Positions 1-7,215 of a stretch of 64,000 nt of DNA are shown piece by piece (position 1 is the stretch's first letter; each line of letters begins with the position of its first letter). Where the stretch lies: the NCBI GenBank assembly GCA_964615375.1, contig CAZTOW010000032.1, forward strand, positions 51,904 to 115,903, read 5' to 3'. This DNA is from CAZKWG01 sp964615375. GTDB lineage: Bacteria > Myxococcota_A > UBA796 > CAZKWG01. The notes under the pieces were generated by a model. The model had not been told where the DNA came from, searched no databases, and was given only the letters and a program-made list of their open reading frames with translations. The position numbers and the translations under genes are program-made.

Positions 1-461
1 AGAACCGGGCCCGCTGGGACTGGGGGCAGATCCAGCGCGGGCTGCGCGCGCTCTCGCGGGCCGTGAACCTGGGGGCGCCCTACGGCCCGCTGACGCTCCA
101 GGCCGCCATCGCCGCCTGCCACGCCCAGGCCCGCCGGCCCGAGGACACCGACTGGGCGCGGATCGTGACGCTCTACGGGACGCTCCAGGGCGTCACCCCG
201 AGCTCGGTGGTCGCGCTGAACCGGGCGGTGGCGGTGGCGATGGCCGAGGGGCCGGCGGCGGGGCTCGCCGAGGTGGACGCGCTGGACCGCGACGGCGCCC
301 TGGAGGGCTACCACCTGCTGCCCAGCGTGCGGGGCGATCTGCTGTCCCGGCTGGGGCGGCGGGCGGAGGCCGCGGCGGAGTTCACCCGGGCGGCGGCGCT
401 CACGGCCAACGAGGCGGAGCGGGCGCTGCTCCTGCGGCGGGCGCGGGCGACGGAAGGCTAG
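1..461 (+). CDS. RNA polymerase ECF sigma factor, C-terminal part (5' end outside window)
   Basis: The frame is open from the window edge (first full codon at base 3) to a TAG at 459-461, so this is the tail of a gene that begins upstream. The visible protein has the helical, TPR-like C-terminal extension (DUF6596-type) of the large ECF sigma factors of the SigI/ECF41-like group. Diagnostic stretches are NRARWDWGQIQRGL, then GPLTLQAAIAACHA, VALNRAVAVAMAEGPAAGL, GYHLLPSVRGDLL and NEAERALL. The sigma2 and sigma4 DNA-binding regions are not in the window. The role is to direct RNA polymerase to alternative promoters, with the extension probably regulatory. An ATG at 63 is internal and is not the start. 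Confidence 0.85.
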   Translation, partial: NRARWDWGQIQRGLRALSRAVNLGAPYGPLTLQAAIAACHAQARRPEDTDWARIVTLYGTLQGVTPSSVVALNRAVAVAMAEGPAAGLAEVDALDRDGALEGYHLLPSVRGDLLSRLGRRAEAAAEFTRAAALTANEAERALLLRRARATEG

Positions 462-476
462 ATCATCTAGCCTTCC
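452..476. terminator. Bidirectional hairpin shared by two convergent genes
   Basis: A perfect 10-bp inverted repeat, GGAAGGCTAG, loop ATCAT, CTAGCCTTCC, spans the stop codon of the sigma factor (TAG 459-461, plus) and that of the facing lipoprotein gene (TAG read from 467-469, minus). There is no long T tract, so it may act as a weak intrinsic terminator or as a 3'-end stabiliser for both mRNAs. Confidence 0.6.
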
Positions 477-1729
477 TCGTCCTCCTCCGCCTCCTCCCCG
501 AACTTCAGCCGGAACCAGGCGTCGCCCAGCCGCGTGCAGTCCGTGTCCCACCACACCCACTGGGCCCCGGTGGCCACGAGCTCGGCGGGCGAGCCGCCCC
601 AGGGCGAGGTGTCCGCGCAGACCGCGGCGGGGCCCCAGTCGCTGTCGTCGAAGTCCACCTCGGTCCAGCCGTCGGGGGGCTCGGTGGTGGTGACCACCCA
701 GTCGGCCTCGCCGGTCAGGTAGCGCAGCGGCGCGCCCCCGGCGTAGACGTCCACGGAGGCCAGGAAGCCCGAGATCACGGTGTAGTTGTCGTGACCGTAC
801 ACGGCGAGGACGTGCTCACAGCCCGGGTCGGTGCTGAGCGTGAGCGTGTCCACGGTGGTCCAGCTCCCCGCGCCGGTCCCGGTGAACTCCACCCCGTCCA
901 GCCAGCCCTTCCAGGCGTCGTCCACCGTGAGCATGACGACGAGGTCCAGCACGTCGTCCTCGCAGCCCTCCACGCCGGTGCCCTCCAGGATGGCGGCCAG
1001 CGAGGGCTGGTCCGGCGCGTCCGTGGAGAAGGCGAAGGTGGCCTCGTCGGGCATGTCGTCCGCGGGCGCGTAGTGGGCCGTGACCGTGGTGGACTCGCCC
1101 GGGGCCAGCGTGACGTCCACGTAGCCGAGCTCGCCGAGATCGCTCATGAAGAGCTCGCTCTCGGAGGTCGACGTGAAGACCGGCTCCGAGATGGTCCCCA
1201 CCTCGTCGCCCACGTTGGTGATGACGAGATCCACCTCGTCCTCGTCCCCCACCTCCAGCTCGCCGAAGTCGTGGTAGTCCGGGCTGATCGTGAAGCTGGG
1301 GTAGCCGGTGCCGCCCAGCAGGGAGACGGTGGCGCTGCCGTCGTAAGGGGCGTCGCTCTCGACGAGCACCTCGCCGCTCACGAGCCCGAGCTCGCTCGGG
1401 CTGAAGACGGCCAGGAAGGTGGTGGACGCGCCGGGCGTGAGCAGCGGGGTCCCCAGGCTGGCGACGCTGAAGGGCCCGTAGGGGTCCACCACGTCTACGC
1501 TCTCCAGGAAGAGCTCGGAGGAGCCCACGTTGCGGACGGTGATGGTGGCGGCGCTCTCGGCCCCGAGGGGGACCTCCCCGAAGTCCACCTCCAGCGGATC
1601 CACCTCCAGCACGCCCACGGCCGTGTCCGCGGGCGCCTCCTCCGAGGTGCCGCCCCCGCCCTTGATGTTGTACTCGGTGCAGGCGGCCAGGAGGGCCAGC
1701 GCCAGCGGGAGGATGAGGGTGCGTGCCAT
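467..1729 (-). CDS. Lipoprotein with Hydin/ASH-like (choice-of-anchor D) repeats
   Basis: A 420-residue secreted lipoprotein. I chose the ATG at 1729, which has AGAGG about 8 nt upstream and begins a classical signal peptide with the lipobox LALLAAC (Cys17); the open frame continues further upstream but only as antisense sequence of the neighbouring gene. After a Gly/acidic linker come two or more beta-sandwich repeats of the ASPM-SPD2-Hydin/choice-of-anchor D kind (VDFGEVPLGAESAATITVRN, then HDFGELEVGDEDEVDLVIT). The last ~150 residues have several Trp and paired Cys and resemble a galactose-binding-like jelly roll (FDDSDWGPA). The end is Glu-rich. No catalytic motif is visible; a surface-binding or structural role is likely. 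The gene is divergent from the sulfatase-like gene across 75 bp. Confidence 0.75.
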   Translation of the reverse strand: MARTLILPLALALLAACTEYNIKGGGGTSEEAPADTAVGVLEVDPLEVDFGEVPLGAESAATITVRNVGSSELFLESVDVVDPYGPFSVASLGTPLLTPGASTTFLAVFSPSELGLVSGEVLVESDAPYDGSATVSLLGGTGYPSFTISPDYHDFGELEVGDEDEVDLVITNVGDEVGTISEPVFTSTSESELFMSDLGELGYVDVTLAPGESTTVTAHYAPADDMPDEATFAFSTDAPDQPSLAAILEGTGVEGCEDDVLDLVVMLTVDDAWKGWLDGVEFTGTGAGSWTTVDTLTLSTDPGCEHVLAVYGHDNYTVISGFLASVDVYAGGAPLRYLTGEADWVVTTTEPPDGWTEVDFDDSDWGPAAVCADTSPWGGSPAELVATGAQWVWWDTDCTRLGDAWFRLKFGEEAEEDEEG

Positions 1730-1804
1730 GTGCGCCTCTGACAAGAGCTTAGCACCGACGCGCTCCGCCTTGATTAAGATGAGACGAATCGGGAGCGGGT
1801 GCGC

Positions 1805-3355
1805 ATGAACAGGTCGTGGGTGGTGCCGGTGGTGGTGGTGGCGCTGGTGCTGGCGGGGCTGCTGGCGCTGCGGCTCACGCGCGGGGACGCGGGCGACGGC
1901 GACGGCGAGGAGGGCGTGGCGACCGCCAAGGAGGAGCCCAGCGAGAAGAAGGGGAAAAAGCGCAAGAACAAGCAGAAGGGCGAGGCTGGCGCGGAGGCTG
2001 GCGAAGGGGCCGGCGAGGAGGCCGGCGAGGAGCGGCGCGCCGCGAGGTCGGCGGGCCCCCTGCCGAAGCTGGAGCGCGGGCCCATCAACGTCGTGCTGCT
2101 GATGCTGGACACCACGCGCGCCGACCGGCTGGAGATCTACGACCCGGAGCTCCCCGACGGGCTCTCGGCGGAGCTCGACGCGCGGGCCCGGAGCGGCGTG
2201 CGCTTCCTCAACGCGGTCGCCACGACCCCCTGGACCCGGCCCTCCATCGGCGCCATGCTCACCGGGCGCCCAGGGCGTGAGCTCGGGATCTACAAGGAGA
2301 AGGCGCACGGTCTCCGCGACGACGTGACCACGCTCGCCGAGTACCTGAAGCAGGGCGGCTTCCGCACGCTCGGGCTCACGGCCAACCCCAACATCAACGC
2401 GGCCTACAACTTCCACCAGGGCTTCGACGAGTACGTCAGCAGCAACGTCGTGTGGGAGTGGATGACCGCCCAGGACGACCAGGACAAGGACAACCAGACG
2501 GCTGGGCTGGTGCCCGCGCGCGAGCTCTACAAGCGGGCGCTCGAGCTGGCCCGCGCCCCTCACAAGGGCCCGACCTACCTGCAGATCAACGTCATGGACG
2601 TCCACGAGTGGTCGCTGCCAGAGACCGTGCGCCCCGAGTTCAAGGAGCTCTACAAGGACCGCCACGACGCCCCCTACCTCCAGGCCGTGCGCCAGACCTC
2701 CATCGACACCGAGGCCTTCTTCGAGGATCTCCTGGCCCTGCCCGGCTGGGAGCGCACGCTGGTCATCATCACGGCCGACCACGGCGAGGGGCTCAAGGAC
2801 CACCCCGACGTCAAGGGCTCAGGCTACCACGGCCCGCTGCTCTACAGGAGCACCCTGCACGTCCCGCTCATCCTCTTCTCCACCGCGGGCGACCTGCCGG
2901 CGGGCGCCACCCCCGACACCCTGGTCACGCTGGAGGATCTCGTCCCCACCGTGCTGGACTATGTGGGCCTGAGCCCGAGCCCCGAGGTCAAGGGGACCAG
3001 CGTCCTGCCGCTCATCTTCGACGTCGAGGGCTCCATCCTGGAGCGGCCCGAGCGCGCCTTCGTCGAGACGCGCTACCGCAAGTACAAGAAGATCGGCGTC
3101 GTGACGCCCGACTGGCTCTACGTCGTGAGCAAGAAGGCGCACGAGGGCGTCAACCCAGACGAGCTCCAGCCCTGGAGCGGCCCGCAGAACGGCGCGAAGA
3201 CCGACGTGAAGGCCCAGAACCCCAAGGTCGCGGAGAAGCTCTCGGGCGCGCTGGACCGCTACCTGAAGCAGCTCCCCTCGGCGCCGCCCTGGACCGGGGG
3301 CGAGCAGACGCCGGAGGAGATCGAGCAGCTCAAGGCGATGGGGTATCTGCAGTAG
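1805..3355 (+). CDS. Sulfatase-like membrane-anchored hydrolase (alkaline phosphatase superfamily)
   Basis: A 516-residue protein with an N-terminal membrane anchor (residues about 5-23), a Lys/Glu/Gly-rich linker to about 90, then a sulfatase-fold domain. Metal-binding features are LLMLDTTRADRL (Asp102) and ITADHGEGLKDH near the middle, followed by HVPLILFS. The position that carries the formylglycine precursor Cys/Ser in true sulfatases is Thr144 (WTRPSIGAMLTGR), and the Arg of the CxPxR signature is also missing. It is therefore unlikely to be a formylglycine-dependent sulfatase; a Thr-nucleophile phosphodiesterase or phosphotransferase is more plausible. The ATG at 1805 has GGGAG 9 nt upstream; a GTG at 1799 is too close to that site. 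A TAAGAT -10-like box lies at 1775-1780. Confidence 0.75.
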   Translation: MNRSWVVPVVVVALVLAGLLALRLTRGDAGDGDGEEGVATAKEEPSEKKGKKRKNKQKGEAGAEAGEGAGEEAGEERRAARSAGPLPKLERGPINVVLLMLDTTRADRLEIYDPELPDGLSAELDARARSGVRFLNAVATTPWTRPSIGAMLTGRPGRELGIYKEKAHGLRDDVTTLAEYLKQGGFRTLGLTANPNINAAYNFHQGFDEYVSSNVVWEWMTAQDDQDKDNQTAGLVPARELYKRALELARAPHKGPTYLQINVMDVHEWSLPETVRPEFKELYKDRHDAPYLQAVRQTSIDTEAFFEDLLALPGWERTLVIITADHGEGLKDHPDVKGSGYHGPLLYRSTLHVPLILFSTAGDLPAGATPDTLVTLEDLVPTVLDYVGLSPSPEVKGTSVLPLIFDVEGSILERPERAFVETRYRKYKKIGVVTPDWLYVVSKKAHEGVNPDELQPWSGPQNGAKTDVKAQNPKVAEKLSGALDRYLKQLPSAPPWTGGEQTPEEIEQLKAMGYLQ

Positions 3356-3391
3356 GGGTGGGCGTGCCGCGGCGCAGCGGAGCGCTCGTCG

Positions 3392-4486
3392 TCACTTCCG
3401 CAGCGCGCTCTTCCGGACCCAGCCCTCGACGTTGTCCATCGTGCGAACCCAGTCGTGTTCGGCGGCGATCGAGAACAGCCCGAGCTTGAAGGTCCTGCCG
3501 ACCCGGTTGCTGTCCACGATCTCGACCACCGTTCCGGGCGCGAGCGGCCGGGAGACCGTCTTGTCCTTGTCGTTGTTCCTCAGGCTTCCCGCCTCCTTCA
3601 TGTGGACGAAGTTCTGGAGCCCGGTCACGCTGCCGCTCACGGACACGATCCGCCCGCGCAGGTTGAGGGCGGGGCTCGGGAGCTCATGCGGGATGAGCGG
3701 CGTGGCGGCCGGGTGCCCGCCTCCACGGGCCCCGAGCTCATCGACCTCCCAGGCATTCCGCAGAGCTTCAACCGAAAAGGAGGTGCGATCCCGAAACTCC
3801 TGAAAGCTGAAGGCCCCGGAAGAGTGCGCCGCGTCCTGGTTCGATTGATGGAAGTCCTGGATGGAGACGGACCGCGTCTCACCCGGCGTGTTGGGGTCGC
3901 GGACCGTCAGGTTGTCCCCGCTCATCCCCTCGATGACGGACCAGTGGCTGAACAGGTACTTGAAGGCCGCGAGGTCCGGGTGGACGCGGTACATCGGGAC
4001 GTCGAACACCGAATACCCCATCACCACGCCATCGCTCCCGGTCCCGGCAAGCTTGCTGCGGAAGTCTCGCACGTCGGTGAAGTTGATCACCCTCGCCGTG
4101 AGGCCCAGGTTGGTCGCCACGGTGGCCAGGTTGTTCGCGTCCATGAACTCGCCGACGAAGGTGCCGACCCGGTTGCCCTCCTGGAGGAGCAGCTGGAGGA
4201 GGGCGTCGCGTCGCGCCACGACCCCCTGGTGCACGCCCGAGATGGCCATGCCGAGGGAGTACAGCCCGCAGGTGCCTCCGACCTGCTGGTAGTCCACGAT
4301 CCGCGAGGTCGCCATGCGTTGAAGCGGCTGGCTTCGAGCCGCGCCTCGGCGCGCCAGCGGGTCCGCGAGGCCATGGCGCGCGAGGGGATCGACGGCCCCC
4401 CGTGCGGGTCTGGGAGGGTCCCCTGGGTAGCGCGAGCCTCCGCTTCTGCCCGGCAGCCGCCATCCCTGCACCTCCCACCTGCGCAC
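3392..4486 (-). CDS. C39-like cysteine peptidase with C-terminal SH3-like domain; candidate eCIS cargo
   Basis: A 364-residue protein. Residues about 62-235 fit a papain-fold C39-like peptidase: QQVGGTCGLYSLGMAIS (Cys73), SHWSVIEGMSGDNL (His181) and VRDPN (Asp197). The last ~70 residues look like an SH3 domain (GTVVEIVD ... EGWVRKSAL). There is no signal peptide or membrane segment. The first 60 residues are Arg/Pro-rich, with DPLARHGLADPL at residues 33-44; an almost identical string occurs near the N-terminus of the divergent neighbour at 4604-6034. eCIS cargo is known to be loaded through N-terminal signals, so I infer a possible packaged protease; this is not proven. The GTG at 4486 is the most upstream start, and ATG at 4315 would remove the shared motif. 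Confidence 0.6.
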   Translation of the reverse strand: MRRWEVQGWRLPGRSGGSRYPGDPPRPARGAVDPLARHGLADPLARRGAARSQPLQRMATSRIVDYQQVGGTCGLYSLGMAISGVHQGVVARRDALLQLLLQEGNRVGTFVGEFMDANNLATVATNLGLTARVINFTDVRDFRSKLAGTGSDGVVMGYSVFDVPMYRVHPDLAAFKYLFSHWSVIEGMSGDNLTVRDPNTPGETRSVSIQDFHQSNQDAAHSSGAFSFQEFRDRTSFSVEALRNAWEVDELGARGGGHPAATPLIPHELPSPALNLRGRIVSVSGSVTGLQNFVHMKEAGSLRNNDKDKTVSRPLAPGTVVEIVDSNRVGRTFKLGLFSIAAEHDWVRTMDNVEGWVRKSALRK

Positions 4487-4561
4487 TCTACCTCAAGAGG
4501 GGGTGCCCAAGGCCAGATCTCCGCTCAACGGTCAGACACCCGGGGCCACCAACGGAGCGGA

Positions 4562-4603
4562 CATAACCGAAACGTCAGGTCTAAATAGAATAATCTGCGA
4601 AGA
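4562..4603. promoter_or_regulatory. AT-rich divergent promoter region
   Basis: This short A/T-rich island in an otherwise very GC-rich segment sits between two divergent genes. A TAGAAT box (4586-4591, plus strand) and TATTCT (minus strand, 4594-4589) are possible -10 elements. I see no convincing -35 element on either strand. Confidence 0.35.
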
Positions 4604-6034
4604 GTGAACCTGACCCTGCGGGCGCCGCGGCGAGGCCACCGCGTGTCGTATACTGAACACCGTCCATCTGGAGCAGCCCTGGCTCTGACGCTCCACATCA
4701 CACAGAGGTCCAGCAGCTCCCCGGGTGGCAGGGTGCGCCTGGATCCCCTCGCCGCGCACGCGCTCGCCGACCCGCTGCGCTCACGTCCCTCGCGGTGGTC
4801 GCGGGCGACCGGATCGGAGACTGGGTCCCCCACCGGCGCGCTGCCCGACGCCGCGGCAGGGACAGCCGGGGTGGTGCAGCGCGAGGGAGACGAGGCCGCG
4901 GAGCCGCCTCCGGACCCCGGCATGCTGGCCGACCAGGCGGAGCTCATGGAGCTGGTGCGCGTGCTCGAGGCGCACCGCGACGAGGTCGTGGCGGCTGGCG
5001 TGAAGCGCGGCGATCTCGACGCGGGCTCGTTCGACGAGCTCATCCAGGGGCTTCGCGACGCCGCCAGGAGCGGCGACGCCGCCGAGATCGCCAGGCTCAA
5101 CGCGGCGACGACCAGAGAGAAAGAGCGGGTCTACGCCGAGCACAAAGGTGACGAGGCGCCAGCTCAGCGCCAGACCCAGCCGAGGGACCCGCGCGTGGTC
5201 CAGGGGAACGGGCTGCTGAACGCGCTGATGGCGGGTGGACTTGTCCTCGCGCTGGTCCTCTTCGTTCTCGCGATTCGAAGCCACCTGCGCGCCAGCCCTC
5301 CGCCCTCCAGGTCGAGGCTGCAGCCCCCCCCGCCCCAAACCACCACGGCGATCAGCACGACCAGGGCGGGCACGAAATCCAGGAGAAAGGACGCGCCCAA
5401 ACAGACCCCCACGGCTCCACAGCCATCCTCATCCACATCGTCCGACTCCGACGAGACGCATGCGCTGGACATCCGGCCCGGCGCGTTCATCGACCTCGAG
5501 GAGATCACGGAGGCCCGCAAGGCGATCGCAGCGTACAACAGGCCGCTGATCGCCGCATACGACCTCGCCGTCCGGGCGGTCGCGGCCTACGATCACGATC
5601 GGCGGCAGGGCTTCGTGCCGAGGCCGTCCGGAGGGCACGTCCAGAACAACGCGATGGGTGGGAGGACTCAGCCCTATCAAAACCTCCAGGGCTACTTCCC
5701 CGGCGGCCAGACGTATACGGAGGAGGACGTGAACGCCGGGGTCGCGGTGGCCGGCAACTACCGCAAGATCACCCCGAGCGCCCCCGTCGGGGGGGCGCGC
5801 TACTGGGTCGGCTACAACATCACGCACCCTGGGCAGAACTGGATCATGGCCTGGACCGGCCACGACTGGCAGGTCTGGGACCCGGCCAACCACACCCTCT
5901 CGCCGGTCCCGAGCCACACCAACACCCCGCCGACGTCCGCTCAACGGAGGATGGCCAGAGATGGCGTCACGATCCGGGCGCTGAACCAGGAGAGCTCCTT
6001 CCAGTCGAGGGTGGTCGAGAGGCGCCACCCCTGA
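4604..6034 (+). CDS. Unrecognised protein with central membrane segment; shares N-terminal motif with the divergent peptidase
   Basis: I do not recognise the family. From the GTG at 4604 the protein has 476 residues. It contains DPLAAHALADPL (residues 47-58), matching the motif of the divergent peptidase. A VVQREGDEAAEPPPDPG segment follows, similar in style to the QR/acidic linkers of DUF4157 proteins, then a helical region (107-185), one hydrophobic span (about 203-225), a Ser/Thr/Pro-rich linker, and a compact C-terminal domain of about 190 residues (YWVGYNITHPGQNWIMAWTGHDWQVWDP). The start is uncertain: GTG 4733 would place the motif at residue 4 and lies after a TATACT box at 4649-4654. 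It could be a pore-forming cargo, a toxin partner or an immunity protein; all are inference. Confidence 0.5.
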   Translation: MNLTLRAPRRGHRVSYTEHRPSGAALALTLHITQRSSSSPGGRVRLDPLAAHALADPLRSRPSRWSRATGSETGSPTGALPDAAAGTAGVVQREGDEAAEPPPDPGMLADQAELMELVRVLEAHRDEVVAAGVKRGDLDAGSFDELIQGLRDAARSGDAAEIARLNAATTREKERVYAEHKGDEAPAQRQTQPRDPRVVQGNGLLNALMAGGLVLALVLFVLAIRSHLRASPPPSRSRLQPPPPQTTTAISTTRAGTKSRRKDAPKQTPTAPQPSSSTSSDSDETHALDIRPGAFIDLEEITEARKAIAAYNRPLIAAYDLAVRAVAAYDHDRRQGFVPRPSGGHVQNNAMGGRTQPYQNLQGYFPGGQTYTEEDVNAGVAVAGNYRKITPSAPVGGARYWVGYNITHPGQNWIMAWTGHDWQVWDPANHTLSPVPSHTNTPPTSAQRRMARDGVTIRALNQESSFQSRVVERRHP

Positions 6035-6057
6035 GCGGCGGGCGCGGCTCCCGCCGC
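6035..6057. terminator. Hairpin between convergent genes
   Basis: An 8-bp perfect GC stem (GCGGCGGG / CCCGCCGC) with a 7-nt loop starts one base after the stop codon of the plus-strand gene and ends next to the stop of the minus-strand gene at 6059. It has no T tract. It is a likely bidirectional terminator. Confidence 0.5.
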
Positions 6058-6058
6058 C

Positions 6059-6373
6059 TCAGCCGTCCAGGAGCGCGGTGAGGTCCTCCCACACTTCTAC
6101 CTCGGGCCCCTCGGCCAGGAGCGCTCGCCAACGCTGGAGCCAGGCCGCCATCTCGGGGTCGGAGCGCACGCGCGCGTCGTCCTGCTCGAAGGCCGCCGCG
6201 TCCTCGTACTCGACGATCTCGATGTAGCGCCGCGGGTCGCGCAGGCTGCGCAGCAGGCGCACCCGGATGCCGCCGGGGGCCTCGTAGAAGGGCCGGGCCT
6301 CGCGCAGGAAGGGGAGGAGGAGGGGGTCGCCGGACTCGGTGGTGCGGATGCGGAGGTGGAGGTGGTGGGGCAT
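6059..6373 (-). CDS. Small dimeric alpha/beta-barrel (antibiotic biosynthesis monooxygenase-like) protein
   Basis: A 104-residue protein starting MPHHLHLRIRT. The beta-alpha-beta pattern, with a central RYIEIVEYEDAAAFEQDDARV and a helix ending in MAAWLQRWRALL, resembles the ABM/NIPSNAP/Dabb ferredoxin-like barrels, which bind or oxidise small molecules as dimers. No specific substrate can be read from the sequence. I chose the ATG at 6373 because the longer frame would start with a TTG inside the preceding toxin gene. It follows the AbiEii gene by 14 bp on the same strand and may be co-transcribed; a functional link is doubtful. Confidence 0.6.
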   Translation of the reverse strand: MPHHLHLRIRTTESGDPLLLPFLREARPFYEAPGGIRVRLLRSLRDPRRYIEIVEYEDAAAFEQDDARVRSDPEMAAWLQRWRALLAEGPEVEVWEDLTALLDG

Positions 6374-6387
6374 GGGGTTCGCGGGGC

Positions 6388-7215
6388 TCAGGTGGACGGG
6401 GACGGTCTCTTCCAAGGCGCGCCCGGGAGCCGGGAGACGAGCTCGCGCTCGATGCGGTTCAAGGCGGAGAGGGGATCGAAGCGAGGGGCGCTCGAGGCGA
6501 CCAGCGCGTCCATGTCGTTGAGGAAGACCAGATTCTCTCGCTTCTCGTGCAGGTTCTTCTCGAGCTCGGCGCGGGTGATGGGGCGACCGTCACGCTCCAT
6601 GTACTGGAGAAAAATGTGCACGATCTTGTCGAGATCCGGTCCTGGATTCAGCTGGAGCGCGAGATCGAGATCGAAGGCGTCTCGGCCCTTCCTTCGCTGG
6701 TAGAGCGCGCGGAGCTTGGTCGCCAGGAGCTCCTCCAACGTATACGACGTGATCTCAGCCTCACCGCTCCACCATCGCGACTGGACCCGATGAGGGACAT
6801 GGCGCAGCGGCTCGATGGGGTCGTGCTCTCGGGTGTTGATCTCCACCTTCAGCCTCAGCGGCACCGGCGGGATGGACTCGGAGACGAAGGAGTACCGGAG
6901 CGTGACCATCTCATCGACACGCCGCTTCGGCTCTCCCAACCAGGGGTCCAGCCGGGCGCGCAGCGCGGAGAGCGTGGGGCCGATGGGTTCGGCCCGAAGC
7001 TGCACGAGATCGATGTCCTCCGAGTAGCGCTCCGGCCTCGGAAAGGCGAGCTTGTGCAGCGCGGTGCCCCCCCGGAAGGCGAGAGCGTCACGCAGCTGGG
7101 GGTCGGAGAAGATCTCCACGAGGGCACGCGAGATGACGAGGTCCTGTTCGACCTGCTCATTCGAGACCCATGGGAAGTGGCCCCTCCACTCTTGGATGTA
7201 GGCACGGGGGATCAC
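6388..7215 (-). CDS. AbiEii-family nucleotidyltransferase toxin
   Basis: A 275-residue member of the AbiEii/AbiGii (MenA-like) nucleotidyltransferase family, the toxin of type IV toxin-antitoxin abortive-infection systems. The signature is clear: FRGGTALHKL, then RYSEDIDLVQL (catalytic Asp pair), KVEINTRE, and LLATKLRALYQRRKGRDAFDL with the conserved Lys/Arg/Asp set. Family members inactivate tRNA or other targets by nucleotide transfer in the cytoplasm. Its ATG overlaps the stop of the preceding 1512-residue gene by 4 nt, so the two are translationally coupled. In ordinary abiE operons a ~25-30 kDa AbiEi antitoxin gene precedes the toxin; here that domain is the C-terminus of the giant upstream protein. 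Confidence 0.9.
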   Translation of the reverse strand: MIPRAYIQEWRGHFPWVSNEQVEQDLVISRALVEIFSDPQLRDALAFRGGTALHKLAFPRPERYSEDIDLVQLRAEPIGPTLSALRARLDPWLGEPKRRVDEMVTLRYSFVSESIPPVPLRLKVEINTREHDPIEPLRHVPHRVQSRWWSGEAEITSYTLEELLATKLRALYQRRKGRDAFDLDLALQLNPGPDLDKIVHIFLQYMERDGRPITRAELEKNLHEKRENLVFLNDMDALVASSAPRFDPLSALNRIERELVSRLPGAPWKRPSPST

